A stretch of DNA of 64,000 nucleotides from assembly GCF_947488025.1 (NCBI RefSeq), contig NZ_CANKYS010000010.1, positions 100,301-164,300 on the forward strand. Reading direction: 5' to 3'. Each line of letters starts with the position of its first letter. Within the stretch, counting starts at the first letter, position 1. Below the pieces are notes generated by a model, which did not search any database, had not been told where the DNA came from, and saw nothing but the letters and a program-made list of their open reading frames with translations. Shown in pieces: positions 27,400 to 35,923 of the stretch. The stretch is from an uncultured Nocardioides sp. Lineage in GTDB: Bacteria; Actinomycetota; Actinomycetes; Propionibacteriales; Nocardioidaceae. The translations under genes and the position numbers were made by a program.

Positions 27400-28221
27400 G
27401 ACCGAGTCGAGGACCTCGACGCAGGCAGCCCAGGCGTCGCTGCCGGGCTCGACCACCTCGAAGTGCCCGCCGGTGACCTCGACCAGCGTGGCCTCCGCGC
27501 CGGCGGCGGTCGCGGCGTCGACGTAGGCCTCGGCCTGCCGGAACGGGACGGTGTCGTCGTCGCGTGCATGCACCGCCCACACGGGCACGTCGAGCGGCAC
27601 CTGGCCGAGCGGGTCGGCCTGGTCGTACGCCGTCTCGCCGGCGTCGCCCAGGAACGCGAGCGCGGCCCCGTCACCGAGCCGCTCCGCCACCGCCGCCCGG
27701 AGGTCGAGCACCCCGGCCTGGCTGACCACGTGGGTCACGCGGGGTCCGTCGGCCCAGCGCTCGAGGCGCGTGCGGCCGCCCGCCCAGGCGGCGAGGTGGC
27801 CGCCCGCGGAGTGGCCGAGCGTCACGACCGGCCCGTCGACGTCGGCCGCGACGGCGCCGATCGCCGCGTGGACGTCGTCGAGCGTGGCGGGGAACCCGCC
27901 GCCGTTGCCCACCCGGCGGTACTCCACGTTGGCCGCCGTCCAGCCGCGTCCGACCAGGTCCTCGGCGAGCGGGGCGCCGTACTCCGCGCCGTACTGGGCC
28001 CGCCAGAAGCCGCCGTGGATGACGACCACCAGCCCCCGGCTGGCGCCGTCGGGCACGTGGAGGTCGACCCACTGGCTGGGGTCGTCGCCGTAGGTGATCC
28101 GCTCGGGTTCGCTGGGCACGCCGCCCACCCTGCCGGACGGCTCCTCGGCGCACCCGGCGAGGGCGGCCGACACGCCGGCCACCCCGGCGGCTGCCAGCAC
28201 CGCACGGCGGCTCGGCCTCAC
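27397..28221 (-). CDS. Alpha/beta hydrolase lipoprotein
   Basis: 274 residues. The N-terminus has a twin arginine ([12 protein letters not shown]) and a lipobox (ALAGC), so it is probably exported, possibly by Tat, and lipidated. The hydrolase core shows the oxyanion segment VVIHGGFWR, nucleophile elbow GHSAGG near residue 145, Asp in HARDDDTVP and His in GGHFEV. It resembles kynurenine formamidase/BD-FAE-like esterases; the substrate is unknown. The start overlaps the regulator gene by four bases. Confidence 0.85.
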   Translation of the reverse strand: MRPSRRAVLAAAGVAGVSAALAGCAEEPSGRVGGVPSEPERITYGDDPSQWVDLHVPDGASRGLVVVIHGGFWRAQYGAEYGAPLAEDLVGRGWTAANVEYRRVGNGGGFPATLDDVHAAIGAVAADVDGPVVTLGHSAGGHLAAWAGGRTRLERWADGPRVTHVVSQAGVLDLRAAVAERLGDGAALAFLGDAGETAYDQADPLGQVPLDVPVWAVHARDDDTVPFRQAEAYVDAATAAGAEATLVEVTGGHFEVVEPGSDAWAACVEVLDSV

Positions 28222-28787
28222 TCGGTGGCGGCGGGGTAGGGCTGGACCAGGCTCATCAGGAGGTAGGTCCGGCCCTCGGGGTCGCGGCCGCGCGTGCGCT
28301 CACCCCACGACTCGACCAGCGCCTCGACCTCGCGGAAGAGCTCGATCGCCTCCTCGTCCGTGAGCTTGAGCGCGTGGTCGGCGAAGGAGAAGACGCCGCT
28401 CCCCTCCGGGTGAGCAGTGTCGAAGGAGCGCTCGACGAGGTGGTGGCCCCAGGCCTTCTTGTTCTGGCGGAAGACCTCGACGGCCGCCCGTCCGCCGGGC
28501 GCCTTCTCGAGCTGGCCCAGGCGCACCGTGTAGCCGGCGGGCGCCGCGCTGCGCCACACCCGGTCGCGCTTGTCGTGAGCCTCCTCCGGTGCCTCCTCGA
28601 CCAGCCCGTACTTCGCGAGCTGGCGCAGGTGGAAGCTGGCCTGGTTGGCCGGGATCTGGAGCTCGCGGGCGATGTCGGCCGCCCGGACGGGTCCCGAGGC
28701 CTCGATCTCGTCGAGGATCCGCCCCCGGACGGGGTGGGCCAGCGCGCGGAGCACGCGCGGGTCGTTCAGCTGCTGGGGCTCGGCCAT
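28218..28787 (-). CDS. ArsR-type winged-helix transcriptional regulator
   Basis: 189 residues. The winged helix spans about residues 8-90 (LRALAHPVRGRILDEI, AADIARELQIPANQASFHLRQLAKYGLVEE). The C-terminal 100 residues are a helical domain typical of the larger ArsR-like regulators of drug efflux. ATG 28787 is chosen over GTG 28790 because TAGGCT (28794-28799) lies exactly six bases before it. Divergent from an MFS exporter across 68 bases that contain the phased repeats at 28806-28854, its likely operator. Confidence 0.85.
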   Translation of the reverse strand: MAEPQQLNDPRVLRALAHPVRGRILDEIEASGPVRAADIARELQIPANQASFHLRQLAKYGLVEEAPEEAHDKRDRVWRSAAPAGYTVRLGQLEKAPGGRAAVEVFRQNKKAWGHHLVERSFDTAHPEGSGVFSFADHALKLTDEEAIELFREVEALVESWGERTRGRDPEGRTYLLMSLVQPYPAATE

Positions 28788-28805
28788 CACCCCAGCCTAG
28801 ACCAG

Positions 28806-28854
28806 TTGCGCACGAACTATTGCGCAACACTACTTGCGCAACATATGTTGCGCA
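28806..28854. promoter_or_regulatory. Four phased TTGCGCA sites, operator array
   Basis: TTGCGCA occurs at 28806, 28820, 28834 and 28848, exactly 14 bases apart each time. The last two copies also form a perfect 20-base palindrome (28835-28854) whose end is one base before the MFS start codon. The array fills the gap between the divergent regulator and exporter. Confidence 0.85.
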
Positions 28855-28855
28855 T

Positions 28856-30106
28856 ATGCCCGGATACCGACAGCTCTCCCGCAACCGCGACTTCACGGTG
28901 CTCTGGATCGGCGACACCGTCAGCGAGCTCGGCAGCTCGCTGTCGATGTTCGCGTTCCCCCTCATCGCCTACGCCCTCAGCGGCTCGGCGCTCACCGCCG
29001 CCCTGGTGGAGGCCGCCTACCTCGGCGGCCTGTGCGCGACGCTGCTCCCGGCCGGGGTGCTCGCCGACCGTGTCGACCGCAAGCGGATCATGCTGGTCTC
29101 CAGCGCCACCGGCTGTACGGCGTACGCCTCCCTCGCGGTCGCGGGAGCCCTCGGCAGCCTCACTCTCCCCCACCTCCTCGGGGTCGCGCTGGTCGCCGGC
29201 GTTGCCGCCGGGGCGTTCAACCCCGCGCAGCTGTCGGCGATCCGCTCGGTCGTCACCACCGACGACCTGCCGACCGCGCTCAGCCAGAACCAGGCCCGCC
29301 AGCACGTCGCCTCACTGCTGGGCGGCCCGCTCGGCGGCGCGTTGTACGCCGTCACCCGGTGGCTGCCGTTCGCCGTCGACGCGATCACCTTCGCGGTCGC
29401 GTGCGTGACGGTCAGCCGGGTGCGCACCGACCTGTCAGCACCGCACCGTCGGCGCGAGCCGCTGCGCCGGCAGCTGGCAGAGGGCTTCAGGTTCATGTGG
29501 CAGCGCCCGTTCTTCCGCACGCTGCTGGTCTGGGCCGCGCTGGCCAACCTCGTCACCAACGCGATCTTCTTCGTCGTCCTCCTGCGCATGGTCGCCGACG
29601 GGGTGCCGGCCGCACAGATCGGACTCGTCACGATGGCGGCCGGCCTCGGCGGGATCCTCGGCGCAGCCGTGGCGCCGAGCCTGATCCACCGGATGCCGAC
29701 CGGGCGCCTGACCGTCCTCATCGGCTGGATGTGCTGCCTGCCGCTCGTGCCGCTGACGGTCTCGTCGAGCGTGTGGACCGCGTGCGCGAGCACGTTCCTC
29801 CTGCTGCTGCTCAACCCGGTGGGCAACGCCGGCATCAGCTCGTACCGGATGGCCGTCACGCCCGACCACCTCCAGGGCCGGGTGGGGTCGACGAGCCAGT
29901 TCGTGTCGATGTCGGTCATGCCCCTGGCGCCGCTGCTCGGCGGCTACCTCCTCGAGCACCAGGGCGGCACCGCCGCGATCACCGCACTGGTCGTCGCGAG
30001 CGCCCTGGTGGCCGTGCTGCTCACCTCGAGCCGGTCGATCCGGTCCGTGCCGCGCCCGTCGGAGTGGGTCAGTGCCGAGAGCGCGGAACCCGCACTCGCC
30101 GCCTGA
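28856..30106 (+). CDS. MFS transporter, probable drug exporter
   Basis: 416 residues from ATG 28856; about 12 membrane segments. N-terminal FTVLWIGDTVSELGSSLSMFAFPL and the loop 2-3 motif GVLADRVDRKRIMLVS are typical of the MFS_3/enterobactin exporter-like family. Divergent from an ArsR-type regulator with an operator abutting the start codon, so repression should block both transcription and initiation. Substrate unknown. Confidence 0.9.
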   Translation: MPGYRQLSRNRDFTVLWIGDTVSELGSSLSMFAFPLIAYALSGSALTAALVEAAYLGGLCATLLPAGVLADRVDRKRIMLVSSATGCTAYASLAVAGALGSLTLPHLLGVALVAGVAAGAFNPAQLSAIRSVVTTDDLPTALSQNQARQHVASLLGGPLGGALYAVTRWLPFAVDAITFAVACVTVSRVRTDLSAPHRRREPLRRQLAEGFRFMWQRPFFRTLLVWAALANLVTNAIFFVVLLRMVADGVPAAQIGLVTMAAGLGGILGAAVAPSLIHRMPTGRLTVLIGWMCCLPLVPLTVSSSVWTACASTFLLLLLNPVGNAGISSYRMAVTPDHLQGRVGSTSQFVSMSVMPLAPLLGGYLLEHQGGTAAITALVVASALVAVLLTSSRSIRSVPRPSEWVSAESAEPALAA

Positions 30107-30149
30107 CCCCGCCGATGCCCGCGCCCACTGCGGGCTGACCACCGGGAGG

Positions 30150-30213
30150 GGTATCTAGGGACCTTCTGGTAGGTCGATCGGTCCGGTCGCCCACCAGGAC
30201 GTCCCTAGATACC
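30150..30213. terminator. Bidirectional terminator palindrome between MFS gene and purL
   Basis: GGTATCTAGGGAC (30150-30162) pairs with GTCCCTAGATACC (30201-30213), extended inward by CTGGT/ACCAG. It lies between converging genes and ends six bases before the purL stop. Confidence 0.7.
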
Positions 30214-30218
30214 GAGCG

Positions 30219-32552
30219 TCAGGAGCCGAGAGCGGCGGGGAGGGTCGCCTGCCAGGCGGCCTTGGCCTCGGCGACGGGGAGGTCGAAGACGCCCTCGACG
30301 GAGAGGGTGTCGCCCCCGGTGCGCCCGAGGGGCGTGATCGGTACGCCGTGGCGCTGGGCGAGGGCGACCAGGGCGTCGGCCTGCTCGTCGGTCACCGTCA
30401 CCAGCGCGCGGGCGGTGGACTCGGAGAAGAGCGCCACGAACGCGTCGTCGGCGACCGAGGCCAGCGAGACCGACGCCCCGACGCCGGAGCCGAAGGTCGA
30501 CTCGGCCAGCGCCTGGGCCAGGCCGCCGTCGGAGAGGTCGTGGGCGCTGGTGACGACGCCGTCGCGGGCGGCGTCGTGCAGCAGCGCGGCGAGGGCCTGC
30601 TCGGCCGCGAGGTCGAGCCGCGGGGGCAGGCCGCCGAGGTGGCCGTGCACGACGTGGGCCCACTCGGAGCCGGAGAGCTCCTCGCGGGTCTCGCCGAGCA
30701 GGAAGACCCGCTCGTCGGCGGCACCGAACCCGGTCGGCGTACGGCGCGTGACGTCGTCGATCACGCCGAGGACCGCGACCACCGGGGTCGGCAGGATCGC
30801 CGTCTCGCCGGTCTGGTTGTAGAGGCTGACGTTGCCGCCGGTGACCGGGATGCCGAGCTCGAGGCAGGCGTCCTTGAGGCCGCGGCACGCCTCGGCGAAC
30901 TGCCACATCACGTCGGGGTCCTCGGGCGAGCCGAAGTTGAGGCAGTCGGAGACCGCCAACGGCCGCGCGCCGCCGGTGGCGACGTTGCGGTAGGACTCGG
31001 CGAGGGCGAGCTGCGCGCCCGTGTAGGGGTCGAGCTTGGCGAAGCGGCCGTTGCAGTCGGTGGCCACCGAGACGCCGAGGTTGGTGTCGGCGTCGACGCG
31101 CACCATGCCCGAGTCGGCCGGCTGCGCGAGGACGGTGTTGCCCTGGACGTAGCGGTCGTACTGGTCGGTGATCCACGACTTGTCGCACAGGTTGGGCGAC
31201 GCGACCAGCCGGAGCACGGTGTCGCGCAGCTCCGAGCCGGAGGTCGGCCGCGGGAGCGCCTCGGCGCCGTCGGCCTGGAGCGCGTCCTGCCAGTCGGGGC
31301 GGGCGAACGGGCGCTGGTAGGTCGGGCCGTCGTGGGCCACGGACCGCGGGGGTACGTCGACGACGCGCTCGCCGTGCCAGTCGATCTCGAGGCGTCCGGA
31401 GTCGGTGACCTCGCCGATGACGACGGCCTCGACGTCCCACTTCCCGCAGATCGCCATGAAGGCGTCGACGTCGCCGGGCTCGACGACGGCCATCATCCGC
31501 TCCTGCGACTCGCTCATGAGGATCTCCTCGGGAGCGAGCGTGGAGTCGCGCAGGGGCACGCGGTCGAGCTCGACGTGCATGCCGCCGTCGCCGGCGGAGG
31601 CCAGCTCGGAGGTGGCGCAGGACAGGCCCGCGCCGCCGAGGTCCTGGATGCCGGCGATGACGCCGGCGGCGAAGAGCTCGAGCGTGCACTCGATGAGCAG
31701 CTTCTCCATGAAGGGGTCGCCGACCTGGACGCTCGGCCGCTTCGCCGGGCCCGTCTCGTCGAACGTCTCCGACGCCAGCACGGAGACGCCGCCGATGCCG
31801 TCGCCGCCGGTGCGGGCGCCGTAGAGCACCACCTGGTTGCCGGTGCCGGTCGCGTTCGCGAGGTGGAGGTCCTCGTGGCGGAGCACGCCGACACAGAGGG
31901 CGTTGACGAGCGGGTTGCCGGCGTAGGTCTCGTCGAAGACGGCCTCGCCGCCGATGTTGGGCAGGCCGAGGCAGTTGCCGTAGCCGCCGACGCCGGCCAC
32001 GATCCCGGGCAGCACGCGCGCGGTGTCGGGGGCGTCGAGCGGACCGAAGCGCAGCGGGTCCATCACGGCGACCGGGCGGGCGCCCATCGCGAGGATGTCG
32101 CGCACGATGCCGCCGACGCCGGTGGCCGCCCCCTGGTAGGGCTCGACGAACGACGGGTGGTTGTGGCTCTCGACCTTGAAGGTCACGGCGTAGCCCTGGC
32201 CGATGTCGAGCACGCCGGCGTTCTCACCGATGCCGGCGAGCATCTTGCCGACCGGCGTCTCCTGGGGGATCTCGCCGAACTGCTTGAGGTGCACCTTGGT
32301 GGACTTGTAGGAGCAGTGCTCGCTCCACATCACGCTGTACATCGCGAGCTCGGAGCTCGTCGGGCGACGGCCCAGGATCTCGCGGATCCGGGCGTACTCG
32401 TCGGCCTTGAGGCCGAGGTCGGCCCACGGCTGCTCACGCTCGGCGTCGGTGGCCGCCAGGGCCACCGTGTCGAGGGTGCCGGTCGCGCCGGAGGTCGTCA
32501 GACCGGCGTTCGCGAGGGCGGGGGACTGCGGGGCGGCGCTCGTGTCGGGCAC
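30219..32552 (-). CDS. purL: Phosphoribosylformylglycinamidine synthase subunit PurL
   Basis: 777 residues, the small PurL type that works with PurS and PurQ to convert FGAR to FGAM. Visible: [16 protein letters not shown] near residue 67, [31 protein letters not shown], and repeated ATP-binding domain motifs in the second half. GTG 32552 is preceded by a leaderless -10 box TAGATT six bases away, made from the stop codon of the upstream gene. purQ and purS are 5 kb away beyond the type VII-like genes. Confidence 0.97.
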   Translation of the reverse strand: MPDTSAAPQSPALANAGLTTSGATGTLDTVALAATDAEREQPWADLGLKADEYARIREILGRRPTSSELAMYSVMWSEHCSYKSTKVHLKQFGEIPQETPVGKMLAGIGENAGVLDIGQGYAVTFKVESHNHPSFVEPYQGAATGVGGIVRDILAMGARPVAVMDPLRFGPLDAPDTARVLPGIVAGVGGYGNCLGLPNIGGEAVFDETYAGNPLVNALCVGVLRHEDLHLANATGTGNQVVLYGARTGGDGIGGVSVLASETFDETGPAKRPSVQVGDPFMEKLLIECTLELFAAGVIAGIQDLGGAGLSCATSELASAGDGGMHVELDRVPLRDSTLAPEEILMSESQERMMAVVEPGDVDAFMAICGKWDVEAVVIGEVTDSGRLEIDWHGERVVDVPPRSVAHDGPTYQRPFARPDWQDALQADGAEALPRPTSGSELRDTVLRLVASPNLCDKSWITDQYDRYVQGNTVLAQPADSGMVRVDADTNLGVSVATDCNGRFAKLDPYTGAQLALAESYRNVATGGARPLAVSDCLNFGSPEDPDVMWQFAEACRGLKDACLELGIPVTGGNVSLYNQTGETAILPTPVVAVLGVIDDVTRRTPTGFGAADERVFLLGETREELSGSEWAHVVHGHLGGLPPRLDLAAEQALAALLHDAARDGVVTSAHDLSDGGLAQALAESTFGSGVGASVSLASVADDAFVALFSESTARALVTVTDEQADALVALAQRHGVPITPLGRTGGDTLSVEGVFDLPVAEAKAAWQATLPAALGS

Positions 32553-32558
32553 GGTGCC

Positions 32559-32564
32559 AATCTA
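32559..32564 (-). promoter_or_regulatory. -10 box of purL formed by the upstream stop codon
   Basis: TAGATT, where TAG (32562-32564) is the stop codon of the upstream gene; six bases then GTG of purL, without ribosome site. Confidence 0.6.
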
Positions 32565-33791
32565 CCGGCGCTGCTCCCCCACCGGACGTCCGGGAGTCGC
32601 CTCGTGGACCACCCGTACGGACTGGCGCCGCTCGCCGCTGCCGGGGTGCTCGTCGCCGTCGGCGTCCGTTCCGACCTCGTCGACCTCCTCGACCGAGTCC
32701 TCGTCGTGCTCGGCGGGCTCGTCGTCGCGGCGGGAGTCCTTGCCCGAGCCCCGTGGCCGGGGCCCCTCGCGGGCCGCCTCCCGCTCGGCCCTGCGGGCCG
32801 CCCGCTCGGCGCGCTTCTCCTCGAGCGCGGCGCGCTTGGCCTCGCGCACCGCCTCCTTCTCCCGGGCGGCGCGCGCCGCGGCCTCCTCCGAGGCCGTCCG
32901 CTCGAGCCGCGGCGTCGCCATCCGGGCCGGGCCGCCACGTCCGCTCGCCATGCCCCGCGACATCGTGCCCGCACGGGCCGCCATGCCGCCGGCCCCCAGG
33001 CCCCCGACCGGGGGCGTGCCTGCCGCCGGGGGCCGAGCGCGACCGCTCCGGCCGAGGAGCCCGCCTGCCGCGCTCGCGGCCAACGACGTCAGCCCGGCCG
33101 CGGAGAGGCCGGTCAGGTCGGGGACGGTGACCGCGACCGGGGCGAGCGGCGGCAACCCCGCCTGGCCCCCGACCCCGGCCTGGGCCGCGCCCGGCACCGA
33201 GGTGGACTGCGGCGCGACGATGCCGACGCCCGACTCCTCGCCGCCCGGGCCGCCGAGGAACCCGGCGAACCTGCCCCCGGTGAGGGACATCAGCTCGGTG
33301 CGCACCGTCACCATCTCGGCGCGGGCGGACCGGAGCCGGGCGCTCTCCTGGTCGAGCGCCACGGTCAGCCGGCGGCGGATGTCGTCGGTCTCGGCCTGGC
33401 CGCGGGTGACCTTGCTGCGCTCGTCGTCCTCGGACGGCGTGAAGACCAGGTGCCGTGACTCGCCGACCACCTCGTGGGGCACCGCCGCGACGGTGGTCCA
33501 GGCGCGGTCGAGCTCCTTCTGCGACGACGCCATCGCCCCGGCAGCCGCGCGCAGGCAGTCGGCGACCAGGTCGGCGAGGGTGGTGAAGCGGTCGAGGCGG
33601 GCGAGCACCTGCTTGCGGTGCTGCTCGTAGCTCTCGGCGGACGCCGCGTCCCAGCCCTCGGTGGCGCGCCGGGCGGCGTCGACGAGCTCGTCGCCGCGGC
33701 GCGCGACCTGGGCGCCGACCTCGGTCCACCGCTGGGCGGCGGCCTCGAGCGGCCGGACGTCGGCACGCAGCTCCCACGGGTTGGCCGGCAC
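32562..33791 (-). CDS. WXG100-like protein with long low-complexity tail (type VII secretion-like)
   Basis: 409 residues. The first 150 form helices with a WxA-type turn (ATEGWDAASAESYEQHRKQ), as in ESX/WXG100-related secreted proteins. Residues about 190-290 are Gly/Ala/Pro-rich. The tail is a highly charged coiled coil (AAARAAREKEAVREAKR onward) that turns acidic and ends basic. GTG 33791 is three bases after the EspC-like gene's stop, so they are one operon. No toxin or enzymatic domain recognised. Stop codon is TAG and doubles as the purL -10 box. Confidence 0.65.
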   Translation of the reverse strand: MPANPWELRADVRPLEAAAQRWTEVGAQVARRGDELVDAARRATEGWDAASAESYEQHRKQVLARLDRFTTLADLVADCLRAAAGAMASSQKELDRAWTTVAAVPHEVVGESRHLVFTPSEDDERSKVTRGQAETDDIRRRLTVALDQESARLRSARAEMVTVRTELMSLTGGRFAGFLGGPGGEESGVGIVAPQSTSVPGAAQAGVGGQAGLPPLAPVAVTVPDLTGLSAAGLTSLAASAAGGLLGRSGRARPPAAGTPPVGGLGAGGMAARAGTMSRGMASGRGGPARMATPRLERTASEEAAARAAREKEAVREAKRAALEEKRAERAARRAEREAAREGPRPRGSGKDSRRDDEPAEHDEDSVEEVDEVGTDADGDEHPGSGERRQSVRVVHEATPGRPVGEQRR

Positions 33792-33794
33792 GAC

Positions 33795-34148
33795 TCACCG
33801 ACCTCCCGGCCCCGGCAGGATCCCGAAGGGACCCTCGCCCAGCAGGTGCGTGGCGCGGTCGAGCTCGGCGGCGACGACGTCGTCGGCGCGCAGCGCGTCG
33901 CGCGCGGCGTCGACCAGCCCCTCGACGCCGAGCTCGAGGGCGCCGGCGAGCGAGGTGAGGACCTCGTCGGCGTCGGCCAGCGCGTCGGCGTACGACGCCG
34001 CGAGGTCGACGGTCCCGGCGGCGTCGCCGAGGGCCGCGCACGCCCCGGCGAGCTCGTCGAGGGCGTCGGCCCAGTCGTGCCGCATCGCGTCGAGGATGCG
34101 CTCGGAGGAGCCCGCCAGCTCCACCAGCCTGGCCGGCTCGACCTGCAT
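33795..34148 (-). CDS. EspC-like type VII secretion target protein
   Basis: 117 residues, all helical, starting MQVEPARLVELAGSSERIL and ending PGPGGR; this matches the EspC/T7SS target family (helical hairpin, secreted with a partner). I use ATG 34148 because the domain starts there; GTG 34175 is an alternative with a weak upstream site. Divergent from the gene at 34321 and followed by the WXG100-like gene. Confidence 0.65.
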   Translation of the reverse strand: MQVEPARLVELAGSSERILDAMRHDWADALDELAGACAALGDAAGTVDLAASYADALADADEVLTSLAGALELGVEGLVDAARDALRADDVVAAELDRATHLLGEGPFGILPGPGGR

Positions 34149-34320
34149 CAGGGATCGCTTGCCGCTTGCGCTCACCTCAGCGGGATACCCGCGCCGGCGC
34201 GAGCCAAACACGCGGCCCGCCGGCCTGTGGGCGAACAAGTCGGCCCGGCCGGTTTCGCGCCCGCGCGTTCGGGGAAGGTCAGCGACACGACCTGCACCGA
34301 GCCCTCTCCCAGGAGCCGCG

Positions 34321-35399
34321 ATGAACGCCGTCATGACCGTCGACCTCTCCGAGCTCGACGCCTGGTCCGCGCAGGTGCAGCGCGCGAGTGACGACCTGTC
34401 CGGCATCGCCCGCAACGGTGGCCATGCGCTCGTCCGGACCGACTTCGGCCCCATCCTCGAGACGATGATGGGCGCCTACCACGCCCTCCTCCCCTCGGTG
34501 CACCGGTCGCTCGAGGACAACGGCACCGGGATGCGCGACCACGCGGAGGCGCTGCGGGCCACGGCCCGCGACTTCACGCTGACCGAGGACGGCGTCGTAC
34601 GTCGTCACAGGCCGCCGGCGTCGACGGCCGTGACGGCTCGAGCGGGTTCTGGGACGTCGCCGACACCACCGTCCGGCGTGCCGGCCCCACCCAGAGCAGC
34701 CTCCCGCAGGTCAGCTTCGGCTTCCCCTACGACACGGTCTGCGACCTGGTGCGCATGCTCACCGGCTTCGACATCCGCGCCGAGCTCGCCGACAAGATCG
34801 GCGGTGACGTGGTCAGCGCCTCCAGCCAGGGCTCGTCGTTCGGCGCGCTCGGGCAGTCGATGCGCGGAGTCGCGGCCAACCTCGAGAGCGGCAGCCGCAC
34901 CATCTCGCAGACCTGGCAGGGCGGCGCGTCCGACGCCGCGGTGAAGCAGATCGGCACGTGGGTCGGCTCCCTCGACGCGCAGGCCGGCCAGCTCGTCCAG
35001 ATGGGCCAGACCGTCGTGCAGGTCTGCCGCGACGCCTGGCAGACCGCGCTCGCGGTGGTGCAGTGCGTGAAGGCGGCGGTGCAGACCGTCTCCGCCGCGC
35101 TCGCCACCATGAGCATCCCCGGTGTCGGCTGGGCCCGCGTCGTGCAGGCCGTCTTCCAGGCCTTCCAGGCGGTGATGAAGGCCTACCAGGCGCTGATGAA
35201 GCTCATCGACATCCTCAAGCAGGTCGAGTCGCTCATCTCCACGGTCAAGGGCTTCTTCGACGGCGACAAGGCGCCGGTCTCCACACCCGGGGTCGCCGTC
35301 TCGACCGGTACGCCGAGCAGCGTGACGCGCGATCCCGGCACGATCACCACCCCGACGGTCGGCCAGCGGCCCGCGCCGGCCGCCGCTGCCCCGGCATAG
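34321..35399 (+). pseudogene. Type VII secretion substrate-like gene, apparently frameshifted
   Basis: The reading frame from ATG 34321 (AGGAG five bases upstream) encodes MNAVMTVDLSELDAWSAQ to about TLTEDGVVRR, then turns into sequence that looks out of frame. From about 34611 the -1 frame continues coherently (AAGVDGRDGSSGFWDVAD onward) to the TAG at 35397, with no start codon before GTG 34749. The total length is 1079 bases; one extra base would give a 359-residue protein. The second half has a WXG turn (SQTWQGGASDAA) and long amphipathic helices. Real mutation or sequencing error cannot be told apart here. If intact, it would be a two-part ESX-like substrate. Confidence 0.6.
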
Positions 35400-35402
35400 C
35401 CT
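35397..35402 (+). promoter_or_regulatory. -10 box formed by the T7-like gene's stop codon
   Basis: TAGCCT, whose TAG is the stop codon of the preceding gene; six bases then ATG 35409, without ribosome site. Confidence 0.6.
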
Positions 35403-35408
35403 CCCCCC

Positions 35409-35804
35409 ATGAGCGCCCACCGCAGCCAGGCCGAGATCCTGGCAGCGATCAACGCAGCACGCGAGGACCTGACCTCGAGCCTGGCCGACCTCCGGGCGAG
35501 CGTCGAGGACCTCGAGAAGAAGCCGTTGCTCACCGACGAGGAGAGGCAGGCGCTCGAGGAGCAGGCCGAGTCGGGCGAGCTCGGCGAGGACATGCAGACG
35601 CTCGTGGAGAAGATCCGCGGCGGCGAGGACACGTGGGAACAGGTGTTCTCGGGACAGTCGCCCAACGGTGCGCTGCTCCAAGGACACCTCGCGCGGATGG
35701 TCGACGAGCACCAGGACGACATCGCGCTCGCCTTCGAGGAGCTCCTCGAGGAGGAAGAGGCGAAGGGCAACTTCGTCCTCGACGACGTCCCCACCCGCGA
35801 CTGA
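35409..35804 (+). CDS. Acidic coiled-coil protein next to the type VII-like genes
   Basis: 131 residues, strongly acidic and mostly helical: LEDLEKKPLLTDEERQALEEQ-type heptads and a tail LLEEEEAKG. No membrane segment or signal peptide. The gene starts ten bases after the type VII-like gene and may have its own leaderless promoter. Its acidity and helix content would suit a chaperone for the basic, helical neighbours; that is inference. Confidence 0.7.
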   Translation: MSAHRSQAEILAAINAAREDLTSSLADLRASVEDLEKKPLLTDEERQALEEQAESGELGEDMQTLVEKIRGGEDTWEQVFSGQSPNGALLQGHLARMVDEHQDDIALAFEELLEEEEAKGNFVLDDVPTRD

Positions 35805-35813
35805 CCCCCGTGA

Positions 35814-35835
35814 AGAACTACACCGCGGTAGTTCT
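35814..35835. promoter_or_regulatory. Short perfect palindrome, operator or terminator
   Basis: AGAACTAC (35814-35821) and GTAGTTCT (35828-35835) flank a 6-base loop ACCGCG, nine bases after the preceding stop and about 90 bases before the next start. No T tract follows, so an operator is as likely as a terminator. Confidence 0.4.
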
Positions 35836-35923
35836 GCCGAACGTCTGTTACGCGTGTGACTCATGTGGTTCTCTGGTCGGGCTCGCCCGCCGTCGTACGC
35901 CTTCCCCGCCCGCTGGAGTCACC

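Noticed and set aside
32562..33791. Polymorphic toxin in the type VII-like cluster
   Set aside because: The C-terminal half is low-complexity charged sequence without toxin motifs, and no immunity-type gene follows.
34595..34615. Programmed -1 frameshift in the type VII-like gene
   Set aside because: No slippery heptamer and no obvious downstream stimulator are visible at the switch point, so a mutation or sequence error is more likely.
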